16,344 bases of DNA from Nitrospirota bacterium (GCA_021815285.1 JAKAHE010000015.1:1-16344), one strand, 5' to 3'. Numbered from the stretch's first letter, positions 1 to 5,788 are shown. Made by a program: numbers and translations. Notes: a model not told the origin generated them from the letters alone.

Positions 1-200
1 AAAAAGAAGAGGATAATTTGACGTTATGTTTTTTTACCGCCGGGTATGAAGACCCTACAGAAGAGGAGCTAACTAACTGCCCGGAGATGATAGCACAACG
101 GGAAAAGCTTGACCCTACAAATCCCGTGAAAATATTCTTTATGGAGTGTGAAAATTGTACTTTAGCCTGCAATGGCAATCAGAAGATTCAGGACAGCTAA
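1..200 (+). CDS. C-terminal part of an unknown protein, cut by the left edge
   Basis: The reading frame is open to the left edge and stops at 198-200, so this is probably the end of a longer gene. A TTG at 18 could start a 60-residue protein, but I see no convincing ribosome binding site before it. The visible part is acidic near its start (DPTEEE) and has five cysteines after the TTG, three of them in a short stretch reading ECENCTLAC near the end, which could bind a metal or form a disulfide. I do not recognise the family. Its place upstream of an excisionase and integrase suggests that it is cargo or an accessory gene of the integrated element. Confidence 0.45.
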   Translation, partial: KEEDNLTLCFFTAGYEDPTEEELTNCPEMIAQREKLDPTNPVKIFFMECENCTLACNGNQKIQDS

Positions 201-232
201 CAGCTTAACGGATATTGAATCCGGCGCGTGAT

Positions 233-238
233 TATAAT
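233..238 (+). promoter_or_regulatory. Possible -10 box ahead of the excisionase-like gene
   Basis: A perfect TATAAT lies 63 bases before the TTG start of the next gene in an AT-rich stretch. No good -35 box is found at 16-18 bp, so the promoter may be weak or need an activator. The paired TGTAACC repeats at 269-286 would fall in the leader just after the predicted start point, a suitable place for autoregulation. Confidence 0.35.
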
Positions 239-268
239 AGGTTGATTTTAAAAAGCTAATTAATGGCC

Positions 269-286
269 TGTAACCGCCCTGTAACC
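269..286. repeat. Paired TGTAACC repeats, 11 bp apart (left cluster)
   Basis: TGTAACC occurs at 269-275 and 280-286, start to start 11 bp, about one helical turn. The complement GGTTACA occurs as a pair with the same 11-bp phasing at 1835-1852 near the integrase stop. Sites on one face of the helix at both ends of an int/xis module are expected for arm-type integrase sites or excisionase sites. The motif is visible in the sequence; the function is inferred. Confidence 0.5.
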
Positions 287-300
287 ACGAGGATTAGGAA

Positions 301-546
301 TTGATAGGGAAAGAAAGACCATATCCGGGAAAGCGGCTTATCTCCATAAGAGAGGCCGGGGAGTATCTTTCCCGGAGTCCCTGGACGGTTGCGGAGATGG
401 TACGCGCCGGGAAGTTTCCCTATATCAGAGACGGCAAGAGAAAGCTACTTGATTTGAAAGACCTCGACAATTGGATTGAACAAAATAAATTCATTGAACA
501 TGACACCGGAACTATCCCCTACCTGAAAAAACCCCTTGACATTTAA
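301..546 (+). CDS. Excisionase-like MerR/HTH_17 DNA-binding protein
   Basis: This 81-residue protein has a winged-helix HTH_17 (excisionase family) domain over about residues 13-60: LISIREAGEYLSRSPWTVAEM forms the helix-turn-helix and the region around FPYIRDGKRKLL the wing, followed by DLDNWIEQNK. Such proteins bind att DNA and bend it to steer a tyrosine recombinase toward excision. The start is TTG at 301: an in-frame stop lies two codons upstream at 295-297, and GAGG at 289-292 is spaced 8 bases from the TTG. It is the first gene of the xis-regulator-int set, and its last codons carry the -35 box of the next gene's promoter. The family call is solid; the role as excisionase rather than simple regulator rests on context. 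Confidence 0.8.
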   Translation: MIGKERPYPGKRLISIREAGEYLSRSPWTVAEMVRAGKFPYIRDGKRKLLDLKDLDNWIEQNKFIEHDTGTIPYLKKPLDI

Positions 547-564
547 ATATACCATTGGTATATT
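536..564 (+). promoter_or_regulatory. Near-consensus sigma-70 promoter of the small Cro/C1-type regulator
   Basis: TTGACA at 536-541 (6/6) and TATATT at 559-564 (5/6) are separated by exactly 17 bp. The expected transcription start, about 7 bases after the -10 box, is at or next to 571, the A of the regulator's ATG. There is no Shine-Dalgarno sequence before that ATG, so the mRNA is probably leaderless or nearly so. Confidence 0.75.
546..564. promoter_or_regulatory. 19-bp palindromic operator overlapping the -10 box
   Basis: AATATACCATTGGTATATT is a perfect 9-bp inverted repeat around a single central T at 555. It fills the spacer and covers the whole -10 box of the promoter for the Cro/C1-type gene that starts at 571. 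A dimeric HTH repressor bound here would exclude RNA polymerase. Autorepression by the product of the next gene is the simplest reading, but is inferred. Confidence 0.65.
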
Positions 565-570
565 AATCCC

Positions 571-789
571 ATGACACCTGAAGAACTTAAAACTTGGAGA
601 ACGAAAGCCGGTTATACACAAGAAGAGCTTGCTAAAATTCTTGGTACAACCAAAACTACGGTTTACCGCTGGGAGGCCGAAATAAGGGAAATTCCGCCGT
701 TCCTTGCACTTGCCCTTGAGTGCGTGGAAAAGAAGAAAGGGGGTGAACGGAAGAAGAGGGCAACGAAAACGGAAAAGAAAAGGAGATGA
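571..789 (+). CDS. Small Cro/C1-type (XRE) HTH regulator with a basic tail
   Basis: This 72-residue protein begins with a single XRE-type helix-turn-helix at about residues 4-37 (LKTWRTKAGYTQEELAKILG, then TTKTTVYRWE), followed by IPPFLALALE, a helix typical of small regulators beside excisionases. The last 20 residues contain 12 Lys or Arg, an unstructured basic tail that may add non-specific DNA binding. The ATG at 571 has no ribosome binding site, matching the leaderless transcript predicted from the promoter at 536-564. The stop at 787-789 lies four bases before the integrase start, and the codons for the tail also contain the integrase ribosome binding site, so the two genes are probably coupled. 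It is likely a repressor of its own promoter and of integrase; target unknown. Confidence 0.8.
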   Translation: MTPEELKTWRTKAGYTQEELAKILGTTKTTVYRWEAEIREIPPFLALALECVEKKKGGERKKRATKTEKKRR

Positions 790-793
790 AATT

Positions 794-1906
794 ATGGGGA
801 TGATATACAAGCGCGGGAAAGTATATTGGATAAAGTATTACAGGAACGGAAAGCCGTTCTACGAAAGTAGCGGGTCAGAGAAGGAGACGGATGCAAAGAA
901 GCTCCTAAAAAGCCGTGAAGGGGCTATAGTTGACGGAAAATTCCACGGCCTGAAGGTTGAGCGGATTACCTTTAACGAGCTTGCGGAAGACCTCTTAAAC
1001 GATTACCGCATTAATGGCAGGAAGAGCCTTAAAAGAGCGGAACTGAGCGTTTCTCACTTGGAGAAGCATCTTAGCGGGGCAAAGGCCGTCAACATCACTA
1101 CAGGCGAAATTCAGCGTTATATCCTTCATAGACAGAAGGAAGGCGCGGAGAACGGGACGATTAACCGGGAGCTTTCGGCCTTGAAGAGAGCCTTCACCCT
1201 TGCGGCCCGGCAAACCCCGCCGAAGGTTGCTAACGTGCCCTATATCCCCAAATTAAGGGAAAACAACGTAAGGACGGGGTATTTTGAGCATGACGGCTAT
1301 TTGAGGCTTAGAGAGGCTCTCCCGGCCTTTGTAAGGCCCATTCTCACTCAGGCTTACTATACGGGTATGCGCCTGGGAGAGATTCTTTCCCTTAAATGGT
1401 CTCAGGTGGACATGATAGAAGGCCGGATTTTACTTGATGCCGGTACTACCAAGAACGATGAAGCACGGACTATTTTTCTTTCCGGGGAACTATACCAGAC
1501 CCTGCTTAATCAGAAGATGCTAAGGGATAGGGAATATCCCGAATGTCCCTATGTGTTCTTCACTCCAAAAGGAGAGAGGATTAAGGATTTTCGGGGTTCA
1601 TGGGAGACAGCCTGCAAAGCATCCGGGAATGAGGGACGGCTTTTCCACGACCTGAGAAGGACAGCAGTCCGCAATCTGGTGCGCGCCGGAACTCCTGAAA
1701 GAGTGGCAATGAAGATTTCAGGCCACAAGACCCGCTCAGTGTTTGACAGGTACAATATCGTGAACGAGGCCGACTTGAGACAGGCGGCGGAGAAGGTTAC
1801 ACAGTTACATCAGGGAGCGGCGAAATTGGTAGACGGTTACAATACGGTTACAATGGGGCATAGTGAAGATTGTAACCGCAATGGGGAAGATACTCTAACC
1901 CTTTGA
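794..1906 (+). CDS. Tyrosine recombinase / phage-type integrase
   Basis: A 370-residue site-specific recombinase for integration and excision of the element. Residues 1-50 form an N-terminal arm-binding-like domain (IYKRGKVYWIKYYRNGK), about 55-140 a SAM-like core-binding domain, and 160-330 the catalytic domain. All catalytic residues are present: R193 (YYTGMRLGE), K220 (TTKNDEART), H285 and R288 (FHDLRRT), H311 (SGHKTRS) and the nucleophile Y320 (VFDRY). The frame stays open upstream, but ATG 794 is chosen because AGGAG at 781-785 is spaced 8 bases from it and the domain begins here. The stop lies 5 bases from the 3' end of tRNA-Leu on the other strand, so the element's attachment site is probably in that tRNA. 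The last 30 codons carry phased GGTTACA repeats. Family very secure. Confidence 0.96.
   Translation: MGMIYKRGKVYWIKYYRNGKPFYESSGSEKETDAKKLLKSREGAIVDGKFHGLKVERITFNELAEDLLNDYRINGRKSLKRAELSVSHLEKHLSGAKAVNITTGEIQRYILHRQKEGAENGTINRELSALKRAFTLAARQTPPKVANVPYIPKLRENNVRTGYFEHDGYLRLREALPAFVRPILTQAYYTGMRLGEILSLKWSQVDMIEGRILLDAGTTKNDEARTIFLSGELYQTLLNQKMLRDREYPECPYVFFTPKGERIKDFRGSWETACKASGNEGRLFHDLRRTAVRNLVRAGTPERVAMKISGHKTRSVFDRYNIVNEADLRQAAEKVTQLHQGAAKLVDGYNTVTMGHSEDCNRNGEDTLTL
1795..1877. repeat. GGTTACA repeat cluster in the integrase 3' end
   Basis: GGTTACA occurs at 1795-1801, 1835-1841 and 1846-1852, a one-mismatch copy AGTTACA at 1803-1809, and the inverted form TGTAACC at 1871-1877. The middle pair is a perfect tandem repeat of ACGGTTACAAT at 1833-1854. 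The same motif, inverted and also phased by 11 bp, lies at 269-286. Placement between the catalytic codons of the integrase and the tRNA attachment site suggests arm-type sites of attP. Confidence 0.5.
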
Positions 1907-1911
1907 TTTTT

Positions 1912-1960
1912 TGGTGCCGAAGGCCGGAATCGAACCGGCACTGGGGTTACCCCCAAGCGG
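1912..1960. other. Probable attachment site: 3' part of tRNA-Leu at the element boundary
   Basis: The integrase stop (1904-1906) is followed after 5 bases by the CCA-coding end of an intact tRNA-Leu. Tyrosine recombinases commonly use tRNA 3' ends, rebuilding the gene on integration. The exact core is not visible, because the matching direct repeat should lie at the far end of the element beyond the left edge; I found no second copy in bases 1-1906. Confidence 0.5.
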
Positions 1961-2000
1961 ATTTTAAGTCCGCTGCGTCTACCTATTCCGCCACTCCGGC
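1912..2000 (-). tRNA. tRNA-Leu(UAA), CCA encoded
   Basis: The minus strand gives an 89-base cloverleaf including CCA. The acceptor stem GCCGGAG pairs with CTTCGGC through one G-T wobble. The anticodon stem GCGGA/TCCGC encloses the loop CTTAAAA with anticodon TAA (1964-1966). A long variable arm built on GGGG/CCCC marks a class II tRNA, and the T arm GCCGG TTCGATT CCGGC is canonical. The discriminator is A, as expected for leucine. It is last in the Gly-Cys-Leu cluster and is the likely integration target of the element to its left. Confidence 0.96.
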
Positions 2001-2042
2001 TATTTTGGAAATTTCAAAGATGTTTTTGCTGCAAAAATTAAA

Positions 2043-2067
2043 AGGCCGGCCTGATAAAGACCGGCCT
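2043..2067 (-). terminator. Stem-loop with T tract downstream of tRNA-Cys
   Basis: On the minus strand AGGCCGG at 2061-2067 and CCGGCCT at 2043-2049 form a 7-bp GC-rich stem with an 11-base loop. It is followed by T-rich sequence (TTT, then AATTTTT at 2033-2042). It lies between tRNA-Cys and tRNA-Leu, so it is either a partly efficient terminator or a processing structure. tRNA-Leu has no clear promoter of its own, which argues for some readthrough. Confidence 0.5.
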
Positions 2068-2073
2068 GAGATA

Positions 2074-2148
<75 letters not shown>

Positions 2149-2157
2149 GAAAAAAAG

Positions 2158-2213
2158 AGCCGGCAGGCAGACGACTAATCCCAATCCGTCAAAATCGTGT
2201 ACCTGGCCCGGCT
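2158..2213 (-). terminator. Possible stem-loop between tRNA-Gly and tRNA-Cys
   Basis: AGCCGG at 2158-2163 pairs with CCGGCT at 2208-2213 across a 44-base loop. On the minus strand the stem is followed by C and seven Ts at 2150-2157, directly before the 5' end of tRNA-Cys. It may be a weak terminator or a processing stem within the polycistronic tRNA transcript. The large loop makes terminator function uncertain. Confidence 0.3.
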
Positions 2214-2221
2214 TTTATTTT

Positions 2222-2296
2222 TGGAGCGGGTGGCGAGATTCGAACTCGTGACTTTCACCTTGGCAAGGTGACACTCTACCACTGAGTTACACCCGC
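2222..2296 (-). tRNA. tRNA-Gly(GCC), CCA encoded
   Basis: A 75-base cloverleaf on the minus strand. Acceptor stem GCGGGTG/CACCCGC, discriminator U then CCA, anticodon loop TTGCCAA giving GCC, and T arm GCGAG ATTCGAA-type loop with a perfect stem. It is the first gene after the strong promoter at 2323-2351. The order Gly(GCC)-Cys(GCA)-Leu(UAA) matches E. coli glyW-cysT-leuZ. Confidence 0.96.
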
Positions 2297-2322
2297 AGGA
2301 AACCTGCACTCGACAGCGCATC

Positions 2323-2351
2323 AATATAATTCCAACCGCTTTTTTTGTCAA
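2323..2351 (-). promoter_or_regulatory. Strong promoter of the tRNA Gly-Cys-Leu cluster
   Basis: On the minus strand TTGACA (2346-2351, 6/6) and TATATT (2323-2328, 5/6) are separated by 17 bp. The bases after the -10 box, GATGCGC, form a GC-rich discriminator of the kind linked to stringent control of stable RNA genes. The predicted start is near 2316, about 20 bases before tRNA-Gly. Confidence 0.8.
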
Positions 2352-2363
2352 GATTTTTTTGAG

Positions 2364-3086
2364 TCAGCGACCCCGGTTTTTAAGATGCTCCAGCCGGACT
2401 TTAAGCTCTTCCTTGGTTATTATACCCTTTTCCAGTAAAATATGTACAAGCGCGTCAACCAGTTTTATCTCCTCCGGCGTGGGCAAATCTGTGGGTTTCC
2501 CCTTTTCAGGCTCTATTATGAGCCCGTCCTGATAACTGAAAGGGGTATCGAGGACATCCATTGCCGTATGAAACGACTCTTTGTCGAAATGCATTATCTC
2601 TACCTTGTCATCCGGCGCCGCCTGCTTTATATCGACCTTGTATTCCCTTCCGCCTGAGCCACCGTAATATTTCTTTATGGATTTTTTAATGACCGATTCC
2701 ACGGCAAGCAATCCCCTGACCCTTTTGCCAAGCTTGAAACCTATCTCGTCCGTGATTGACAGGTCGAAAGGATTGCTGAGGGCCATCAGGACTTCGTTCC
2801 CCCGCACCCGGAGCGGCAATGCGATATATTTTGCCGCGTCCTGCGCGCTCATCAGGGCCAGGGCCTCTGGCTCCGGAACCATCTGCGCCTCGGTAAGGCA
2901 TTTCTGCCTTAGCTGCTCTTCCAGCACCCTCTCGACCTCTTCAGTCGAGATAAACCCGAGCTCTACAAGCGCAGAGCCGATTTTCCCGCCCCAGTTTCTC
3001 TGGTGGCTCATTGCGGAACGGAGCTGCATGTCGTCTATCAGCCCCTTCCCCAGAAGCAGTTCGCCTATCTTCTTGCGCTCCGTCAT
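2364..3086 (-). CDS. Free-standing MshEN / GspE N-terminal domain protein, candidate c-di-GMP binder
   Basis: This 240-residue protein matches the N-terminal (MshEN/T2SSE_N) part of type II secretion and type IV pilus ATPases but ends without any Walker motifs, so it is no ATPase. Residues 6-29 (KIGELLLGKG...SHQ) and 35-58 (KIGSALVELG...EEQ) are tandem 24-residue motifs of the form (R/K)-L/I-G...G...L...L..Q with a 5-residue spacer, the arrangement known to bind cyclic di-GMP in MshE. Both motifs carry Lys where Arg is usual. Residues 60-150 form the GspE-N fold (YIALPLRV, LMALSNPFDL), then a variable linker and a C-terminal helical piece (LLEKGIITKEELKVRL) resembling half of another such motif. 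AGAGG lies 8 bases before the ATG. It is transcribed alone and divergently from mazG. A partner pilus or secretion system is not visible here. Confidence 0.85.
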   Translation of the reverse strand: MTERKKIGELLLGKGLIDDMQLRSAMSHQRNWGGKIGSALVELGFISTEEVERVLEEQLRQKCLTEAQMVPEPEALALMSAQDAAKYIALPLRVRGNEVLMALSNPFDLSITDEIGFKLGKRVRGLLAVESVIKKSIKKYYGGSGGREYKVDIKQAAPDDKVEIMHFDKESFHTAMDVLDTPFSYQDGLIIEPEKGKPTDLPTPEEIKLVDALVHILLEKGIITKEELKVRLEHLKNRGR

Positions 3087-3122
3087 AATATGCCTCTTTA
3101 GAATAATGATTAAAGATTAAAC

Positions 3123-3140
3123 TTACAATACCAATTGTAA
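3123..3140. promoter_or_regulatory. Inverted repeat over the promoter of the MshEN gene
   Basis: TTACAAT (3123-3129) and ATTGTAA (3134-3140) form a perfect 7-bp inverted repeat with a 4-base centre. The left arm covers most of the -10 box of the minus-strand promoter. A repressor site is plausible; no regulator is identified. Confidence 0.4.
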
Positions 3141-3153
3141 TAATTACTGTCAA
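3125..3153 (-). promoter_or_regulatory. Promoter of the MshEN/GspE-N gene
   Basis: On the minus strand TTGACA (3148-3153) is followed after 17 bp by TATTGT (3125-3130, 4/6). The predicted start is about 32 bases before the ATG at 3086, leaving room for the AGAGG ribosome binding site. Confidence 0.55.
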
Positions 3154-3182
3154 CAAAAAAGAAAATTATATCCCATTTATCC

Positions 3183-3210
3183 TTGCAAACGGTTATTATG
3201 GTGATATAAT
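3183..3210 (+). promoter_or_regulatory. Extended -10 promoter of the mazG-ABC operon
   Basis: A consensus TATAAT at 3205-3210 is preceded by TG at 3202-3203, giving a full extended -10 element. A weak -35 candidate TTGCAA lies at 3183-3188 with a 16-bp spacer. The predicted start is some 14 bases before the mazG ATG, so the leader is very short. Confidence 0.6.
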
Positions 3211-3230
3211 TTCAAATTTCCAGAAAAGAC

Positions 3231-4025
3231 ATGGGAGCGGGTTTGAAAAAAGACTACTTCGAGGATATAGTTGATGTAATGGCGCGGCTTCGCGGGCCGG
3301 ACGGGTGCCCCTGGGACAGGGAGCAGACCCATGAATCGCTGAAACCGTTCCTCATCGAAGAGACTTACGAGGTGCTGGAGGCAATAGACGAGGGAAATCC
3401 CTCCAAGGTAAAGGAGGAACTAGGGGACCTTCTCTTTCAGGTAATCTTCCATGCGCGGCTCGCCTCTGAGAGGGGAGAGTTTACAATCGACGACGTCCTT
3501 ATACGCATCAGCGAAAAGATGCGGCTTCGGCACCCTCACGTCTTCGGTGAAAAAAAGCTTAACACATCCGCCGAAGTCCTCGCGGACTGGGAAAAAATAA
3601 AGAAGGCGGAAAAGGGCTACTCTGAAAGGAAATCAATACTTGAAGGGGTGCCAAAAGAACTGCCTGCGCTCATACGCGCGCACAGGCTCCAGGAGCGCGC
3701 GGCGCGCGTCGGATTCGAGTGGGACAGAATCCAGGACGTGACGGCAAAACTGGACGAGGAATTCGGAGAATTCAAGAAGACGCTGCGCGAGAGCGACCCT
3801 GCCGGGATGGAGGACGAGCTTGGCGATGTGTTCTTCGTCCTCGTGAACATCGCGCGCTTTATCGGAGTAAACCCGGAGGACGCTCTCCGGAAGACCATAT
3901 CCAAGTTTATCTCGCGTTTTCAGTATATAGAGGAAAAGGCTGCGGAACTCGGCGTGGAACTGTCGGACATGACCCTGGCGGAAATGGACAGGCTCTGGGA
4001 CGAAGCCAAAGAAACAGGAAGATGA
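3231..4025 (+). CDS. mazG: MazG nucleoside triphosphate pyrophosphohydrolase
   Basis: A 264-residue protein with the two tandem MazG domains of the E. coli-type enzyme, which cleaves (d)NTPs to NMP and pyrophosphate. Domain 1 begins with GCPWDREQTHESLKPFL and has the Mg-binding EExxE at residues 43-47 (EETYE) and EELGD at 62-66. Domain 2 near residues 170-240 repeats the pattern as EEFGE and DELGD. The length is normal. The ATG at 3231 has no strong ribosome binding site; a TTG at 3243 with GGGAG five bases before it is a good alternative that would remove four residues. The stop overlaps the start of the ABC ATPase gene, so this house-cleaning enzyme is co-transcribed with the exporter, a link with no obvious functional reason. 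Confidence 0.95.
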   Translation: MGAGLKKDYFEDIVDVMARLRGPDGCPWDREQTHESLKPFLIEETYEVLEAIDEGNPSKVKEELGDLLFQVIFHARLASERGEFTIDDVLIRISEKMRLRHPHVFGEKKLNTSAEVLADWEKIKKAEKGYSERKSILEGVPKELPALIRAHRLQERAARVGFEWDRIQDVTAKLDEEFGEFKKTLRESDPAGMEDELGDVFFVLVNIARFIGVNPEDALRKTISKFISRFQYIEEKAAELGVELSDMTLAEMDRLWDEAKETGR

Positions 4026-4951
4026 TGGACAGCCCGATTCTTAAAACAGAGAATCTGTCAAAGAGATACGGGAACCGGTGGGCCGTGTCGGGGCTCGACC
4101 TGGAAGTCCCGCGCGGGCAGGTTTATGGCTTCCTTGGCCCGAACGGCGCCGGCAAGACCACGAGCATACGCATGATGCTGGGACTTATTGCGCCAACATC
4201 CGGCAAGGCCGAAATAAACGGCATAAACATCAATTCCAATCCCATAAACGCGCTGTCCCATGTGGGAGCCATGGTCGAGACGCCCGCTTTTTACGGTTAC
4301 CTCACGGGCCGCGAAAACCTTCAATTGCTCGGCAGAATATCCGGCGGCATTGACAATAAGCGCGTGGACGAAGTGCTTTCGCTCGTCGGGCTATTTGAGC
4401 GCGGCGGCGACAGGGTAAAAGGATATTCTCAGGGGATGCGCCAGAGGCTTGGGCTCGGCCAGGCCCTGCTTGCAAAACCAGCTGTGATAGTCCTCGACGA
4501 ACCCACAAACGGGCTCGACCCGTCCGGTATGCTTGAGGTCAGGAGACTCATAAAAGACCTGGCGGCAAAGGAAGGAATTACCGTTTTTATCTCAAGCCAT
4601 CTGTTGCACGAGGTGCAGGCCATCTGCGGCAGGGTTGCCATAATAAACGAAGGTAAACTGGTCGCGGAAGGGCTGGTAGAAGAGCTTCTCAAAAGCGAGC
4701 TTATAAAACTCGACATTAAAGTATCGGACAAGAACCGCGCAATGGACGTTCTGCGCGAATACGACCCGAAACCCTCAGGCGGTAACGGCGATATTACCCT
4801 CAATATGGAAAGCGACCGGATCCCGGAGGTCAACAGGCTTCTTGTGGAATCCGGCGTGGACGTGTTCGCGCTCGTTCCGCGCGAAGAGTCGCTTGAGAAA
4901 TTCTTCCTGGAACTCACCGGGTATGCCAGCGGCGACAGGGGGGCATCCTGA
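4025..4951 (+). CDS. ABC transporter ATPase (ABC-2 exporter type)
   Basis: A 308-residue ABC ATPase that would energise the membrane protein encoded next. Walker A GPNGAGKTT is at residues 38-46, the signature YSQGMRQR at 134-141, Walker B VIVLDEP at 154-160, and the switch His at 192 (SSHLLHE). The C-terminal 90 residues form the extra domain common in the CcmA/BcrA/NatA group (DIKVSDKNRAMDVLREY, then EESLEKFFLELTG). Tandem ATGs at 4022 and 4025 follow AGGAAG at 4016-4021; 4025 has the better spacing (about 5 bases from AGGA) and shares its A with the mazG TGA. The stop overlaps the permease ATG by one base. The substrate cannot be told; BcrA-like drug, peptide or lipid export are possibilities. 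Confidence 0.95.
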   Translation: MDSPILKTENLSKRYGNRWAVSGLDLEVPRGQVYGFLGPNGAGKTTSIRMMLGLIAPTSGKAEINGININSNPINALSHVGAMVETPAFYGYLTGRENLQLLGRISGGIDNKRVDEVLSLVGLFERGGDRVKGYSQGMRQRLGLGQALLAKPAVIVLDEPTNGLDPSGMLEVRRLIKDLAAKEGITVFISSHLLHEVQAICGRVAIINEGKLVAEGLVEELLKSELIKLDIKVSDKNRAMDVLREYDPKPSGGNGDITLNMESDRIPEVNRLLVESGVDVFALVPREESLEKFFLELTGYASGDRGAS

Positions 4952-5787
4952 TGCCGTCCAGGGTATTCATGCTGACAAAAATAGAACTCTATAAAATATT
5001 CAGGCTGAAATACGCTTATTTCCTAGTTGTGTTTGTGGTGATTAACGCATTCCTCGTGGGCCTGGGTTCGCGCGTATTCCCGGAACTTCTGGCCGCGCTC
5101 CGGGGCGGCGGGAGCGGCGGGTCTTTCGACGGCTATACATTTGCTTCAATCATCGCTTCCGGGACTTTCAGTTCCGCCGGAGCCGGCACAATCGCCATGC
5201 TTGCATTCTCAGGTTCTCTTGTTTCCTCTGAGACGGACAGCGGAACGATAAAGAACATCCTCGTGCGCCCTGTGAATAGGGCGGATTTCATAATTTCCAA
5301 GGCGGCGGCGCTTTTCGTCTATTGCCTCGTTATTGTCATAATAACCGCAATACTGAGCATCGCATCCGGCGCGTTCCTGTACGGCATGGGAAATATTATC
5401 ATACCCGAAACGGGCGAGATATTCCGCACCAGGGCGGCGATGCTTGGGAACCTCGGCATAAGCTACCTGATGGACCTTCTATCCATATATACCGTAGGCT
5501 GTATGGGGCTTTTCATTTCCGTCCTTATAAACAACGCCGGCTGGGCGGTAATCACGGCCCTTGTCGTCTATTTCCCCGTCATGTTCCTTAAAAACTTCCA
5601 GATTTTCTCAGCCTGGATCTTCACGGCCTACATGGACCTGGGGCAGAACATCCTCAGGGAGATGGCGGTCGTGAAATCAAGGACGTGGACACCTGAGATT
5701 TATTACTTCCTTGCCGTGAACCTCTGCACCATAATAGTTTTTTTAGGTCTCTCCCTTGTAATTTTCAGACGCAAGGAAATCAACTGA
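4951..5787 (+). CDS. ABC-2 type permease
   Basis: A 278-residue integral membrane protein, partner of the preceding ATPase. I see about six hydrophobic segments: near residues 21-39, 65-90, 112-135, 167-193, 197-213 and 251-272, with a short basic C-terminus (FRRKEIN). SSETDSGTIKNILVRPVNRADF at about 92-113 is the conserved cytoplasmic stretch of ABC-2 permeases, which contacts the ATPase. A Gly/Ser-rich loop (GGGSGG, residues 52-57) follows the first segment. The ATG at 4951 overlaps the ATPase stop and follows a G-rich ribosome binding site at 4937-4943. One ATPase plus one permease suggests a dimer of each. Confidence 0.92.
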   Translation: MPSRVFMLTKIELYKIFRLKYAYFLVVFVVINAFLVGLGSRVFPELLAALRGGGSGGSFDGYTFASIIASGTFSSAGAGTIAMLAFSGSLVSSETDSGTIKNILVRPVNRADFIISKAAALFVYCLVIVIITAILSIASGAFLYGMGNIIIPETGEIFRTRAAMLGNLGISYLMDLLSIYTVGCMGLFISVLINNAGWAVITALVVYFPVMFLKNFQIFSAWIFTAYMDLGQNILREMAVVKSRTWTPEIYYFLAVNLCTIIVFLGLSLVIFRRKEIN

Positions 5788-5788
5788 A

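Noticed and set aside
1875..1912. GGGG...CCC followed by TTTGATTTTTT as a terminator for the integrase gene
   Set aside because: The stem would be only three to four base pairs, too weak for an intrinsic terminator.
1945..1950. GGTTAC in the variable arm of tRNA-Leu, matching the core of the integrase-flanking repeat
   Set aside because: The bases belong to the GGGG...CCCC variable stem required by the tRNA and the match is only 6 bp without the 11-bp phasing, so coincidence is likely.
2023..2037. TTTTTGC-T-GCAAAAA palindrome between tRNA-Cys and tRNA-Leu
   Set aside because: A one-base loop cannot form a hairpin, the arms are mostly A/T runs, and it overlaps the T-rich tail after the stem-loop at 2043-2067.
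3674..3709. 8-bp inverted repeat ACGCGCGC/GCGCGCGT inside mazG
   Set aside because: It falls in Arg/Ala codons of a well-conserved coding region in GC-rich DNA; the loop is 20 bases and there is no T tract.
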